Both the position numbers and the translations under genes were made by a program. The notes below the pieces were generated by a model that made no database searches, was not told the origin of the DNA, and worked only from the letters and a program-made list of their open reading frames with translations. A stretch of 64,000 bases of DNA from Luteitalea pratensis (GTDB lineage Bacteria; Acidobacteriota; Vicinamibacteria; Vicinamibacterales; Vicinamibacteraceae), in NCBI RefSeq assembly GCF_001618865.1, contig NZ_CP015136.1, forward strand, positions 4,809,001 through 4,873,000. The letters run 5' to 3'. Positions 62,880 to 64,000 of the stretch are shown one piece after another; within the stretch, counting starts at the first letter, position 1, and every line of letters begins with the position of its first letter.

Positions 62880-63986
62880 TCAAAGAGATCGTCGTCGGCA
62901 AGGGGGGCGGACGTCATCCGCGTATTCCCATGAGCCCTCACCGGAGCCGACGACCGGTTGCGAGTGCTCGATCGGGAGTGCGTCGCCGCGTGCCCCAACT
63001 TGAAGACATCGGGCGATCTCAGTCGATCGGGCCCGGACGTGGCACTGACCCTCGAAGGCCGAGCGCACGCCAGGTCGCCTGGCTGGCGCGCCGTTGTCCT
63101 TGCCGTCACAGATGATCCGCACGTCGACGCCCCGGTCGATCGCCTTCTTGAGCGCCTGCGCGACCGGCAGATACCGGAATTCGTAGAAGCAGCAGCGCAA
63201 CGCGTCGCCAGCCTGGGCGGAGCGGATGAACCTGAGAATCGCTTCGTCGAGCTCGCGCGTGAGCCACTGGATCGCCCGCTCCTGTTCCTCCCTGCTCAAG
63301 GTCGGGTCATCTGGCTTCTTGTTGCCGAACTGGCGGACGTACGCCTGGCTGCTCGCCACGCCGCGATTGAAGAAGATGTCGTGCTCCTTCGTGCTGAAGA
63401 GCGGCTCGGTGTGCACGGTGATGAGAACGGGCGTCGCGTTGCGGTCGATGTTCTTGGGCTTGCCCCGCAACGGATGAAACGTATACGTGTAGTCGCGATC
63501 TGGCTTCGCGGTGAAGTCGTCCCACACGAAACTCTGCACCGGGTGCTGGAACGTGGTGACCTCGTCAGGCTTGGGGACCAGCGACTTGAACACCTTGAAC
63601 CCGAACATGAAGAAGCGCTCGTCCTCGGTCGGATCCGCGCGCGCGACGGCAAAGCCGAGCAGGCCCTTTCGCGCCTGCGTGTCGGCGTCGATCGCGAACG
63701 AGATCGTGTTGACGCCGGTCACGGCAAAGAGACTTGAAACCCATCCAAGATCTCGGATTTGCTGCGCATAGGAGCCTCGGATCTGTGAGTGCGGTACTCG
63801 CCCTGTCACAGCTTTCAGCCGGTTGACGCTCGGAGCAAGGCCTTCCTCAGACGGCGCCTTGGCGTCGTCGCGCGATGCTTGCCTTGTATACGGCGAGCCG
63901 AAGACGATTGATGGCGCCGACGGGGCGGTGCGCCGGAAGTGCGTGCCACGGCGTCCGGAAGAGGGACTCACAGCGCGCGTCAGCAT
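62880..63986 (-). CDS. Phospholipase D-like protein, C-terminal half degenerate
   Basis: The frame opens at ATG 63986, but family sequence starts near residue 89 (VTGVNTISFAIDADTQARKG, LLGFAVARADPTEDERFFMF), so the true start may be GTG 63722. Sequence typical of these PLD-like proteins continues through FFNRGVASSQAYVRQFGNKK, RELDEAILRFIRSAQAGDAL and ALKKAIDRGVDVRIICDGKD near 63110. Beyond that point the HxKxxxxD motifs never appear and composition turns Arg/Pro-rich. I conclude that the gene lost its catalytic part by frameshift or truncation. Confidence 0.5.
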   Translation of the reverse strand: MLTRAVSPSSGRRGTHFRRTAPSAPSIVFGSPYTRQASRDDAKAPSEEGLAPSVNRLKAVTGRVPHSQIRGSYAQQIRDLGWVSSLFAVTGVNTISFAIDADTQARKGLLGFAVARADPTEDERFFMFGFKVFKSLVPKPDEVTTFQHPVQSFVWDDFTAKPDRDYTYTFHPLRGKPKNIDRNATPVLITVHTEPLFSTKEHDIFFNRGVASSQAYVRQFGNKKPDDPTLSREEQERAIQWLTRELDEAILRFIRSAQAGDALRCCFYEFRYLPVAQALKKAIDRGVDVRIICDGKDNGAPARRPGVRSAFEGQCHVRARSTEIARCLQVGARGDALPIEHSQPVVGSGEGSWEYADDVRPPCRRRSL

Positions 63987-64000
63987 CGGACCGTAGTTCC

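Overview
The window is GC-rich bacterial chromosomal DNA, most likely from an Acidobacteriota of the Vicinamibacteria type (Luteitalea-like). This is inferred from gene style, not from a marker gene: a VWFA-related secreted protein (3844-5691), remnants of an Oar-like TonB receptor with a carboxypeptidase-regulatory-like N-terminus (8053-8175, 20000-20606), and a winged-helix/PD40 regulator (45120-46506). Two tRNA genes (Lys-TTT at 31664-31739, initiator Met at 42423-42499) divide the window into a metal-resistance block, a housekeeping block and a defence/mobile block.

Region 1 (1-8180) is an eroded mix: a 5'-truncated amidase, an alpha/beta-hydrolase fused to a LuxR domain, a YceI protein, a VWA protein and one intact methyltransferase, with broken pieces of two other methyltransferases, a nucleoside phosphorylase and a TonB receptor between them.

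Region 2 (8181-31450) looks like a metal and arsenic resistance island. It holds a porin, a zinc alcohol dehydrogenase with an AraC regulator, and a CusA-TolC-CusB copper/silver efflux operon in which CusA and CusB each carry an extra C-terminal domain (YtkA/FixH-like and cupredoxin-like). A two-way arsenic cluster follows. Leftward: arsM, a SigZ-like sigma factor, a MarR regulator, arsO, an MFS exporter and a frameshifted arsN1. Rightward: arsR, acr3, arsD, arsA, a Cys-free ArsD-like protein and a metallophosphoesterase. Together they would sense As(III), methylate it, pump it out and acetylate or oxidise organoarsenicals. Inverted repeats suited to MarR and ArsR binding are visible. An excisionase-like gene and a duplicated tRNA-Lys 3' end mark the right edge.

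Region 3 (31750-42500) is ordinary core genome: DinB, an ABC exporter, purA, an AAA-type ATPase, RNase III with an N-terminal DUF2007 domain, a SpoIIE/PP2C phosphatase, a transsulfuration enzyme, cutA, an FtsB/DivIC-like protein and initiator tRNA-Met.

Region 4 (42500-58300) is an accretion of mobile DNA and probable defence genes next to tRNA-fMet. Two C-terminal serine-recombinase scars in direct repeat, each with the same hairpin, lie 8.9 kb apart. Between and beyond them are a HigB/HigA toxin-antitoxin pair, a secreted trypsin-like protease, an IS5 fragment inside a WD40-type regulator, a TPR protein paired with a large protein carrying an 'SHRW' TIR-like domain, an IS3-type wreck, and a two-gene operon of a SIR2-TIR fusion and a membrane nSTAND1-WD40 protein. 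The last two pairs are the best candidates for undescribed immune systems. Region 5 (58495-63986) has a small secreted protein, a LodA/LodB-like quinocofactor oxidase with its flavoprotein partner, and a damaged phospholipase D-like gene.
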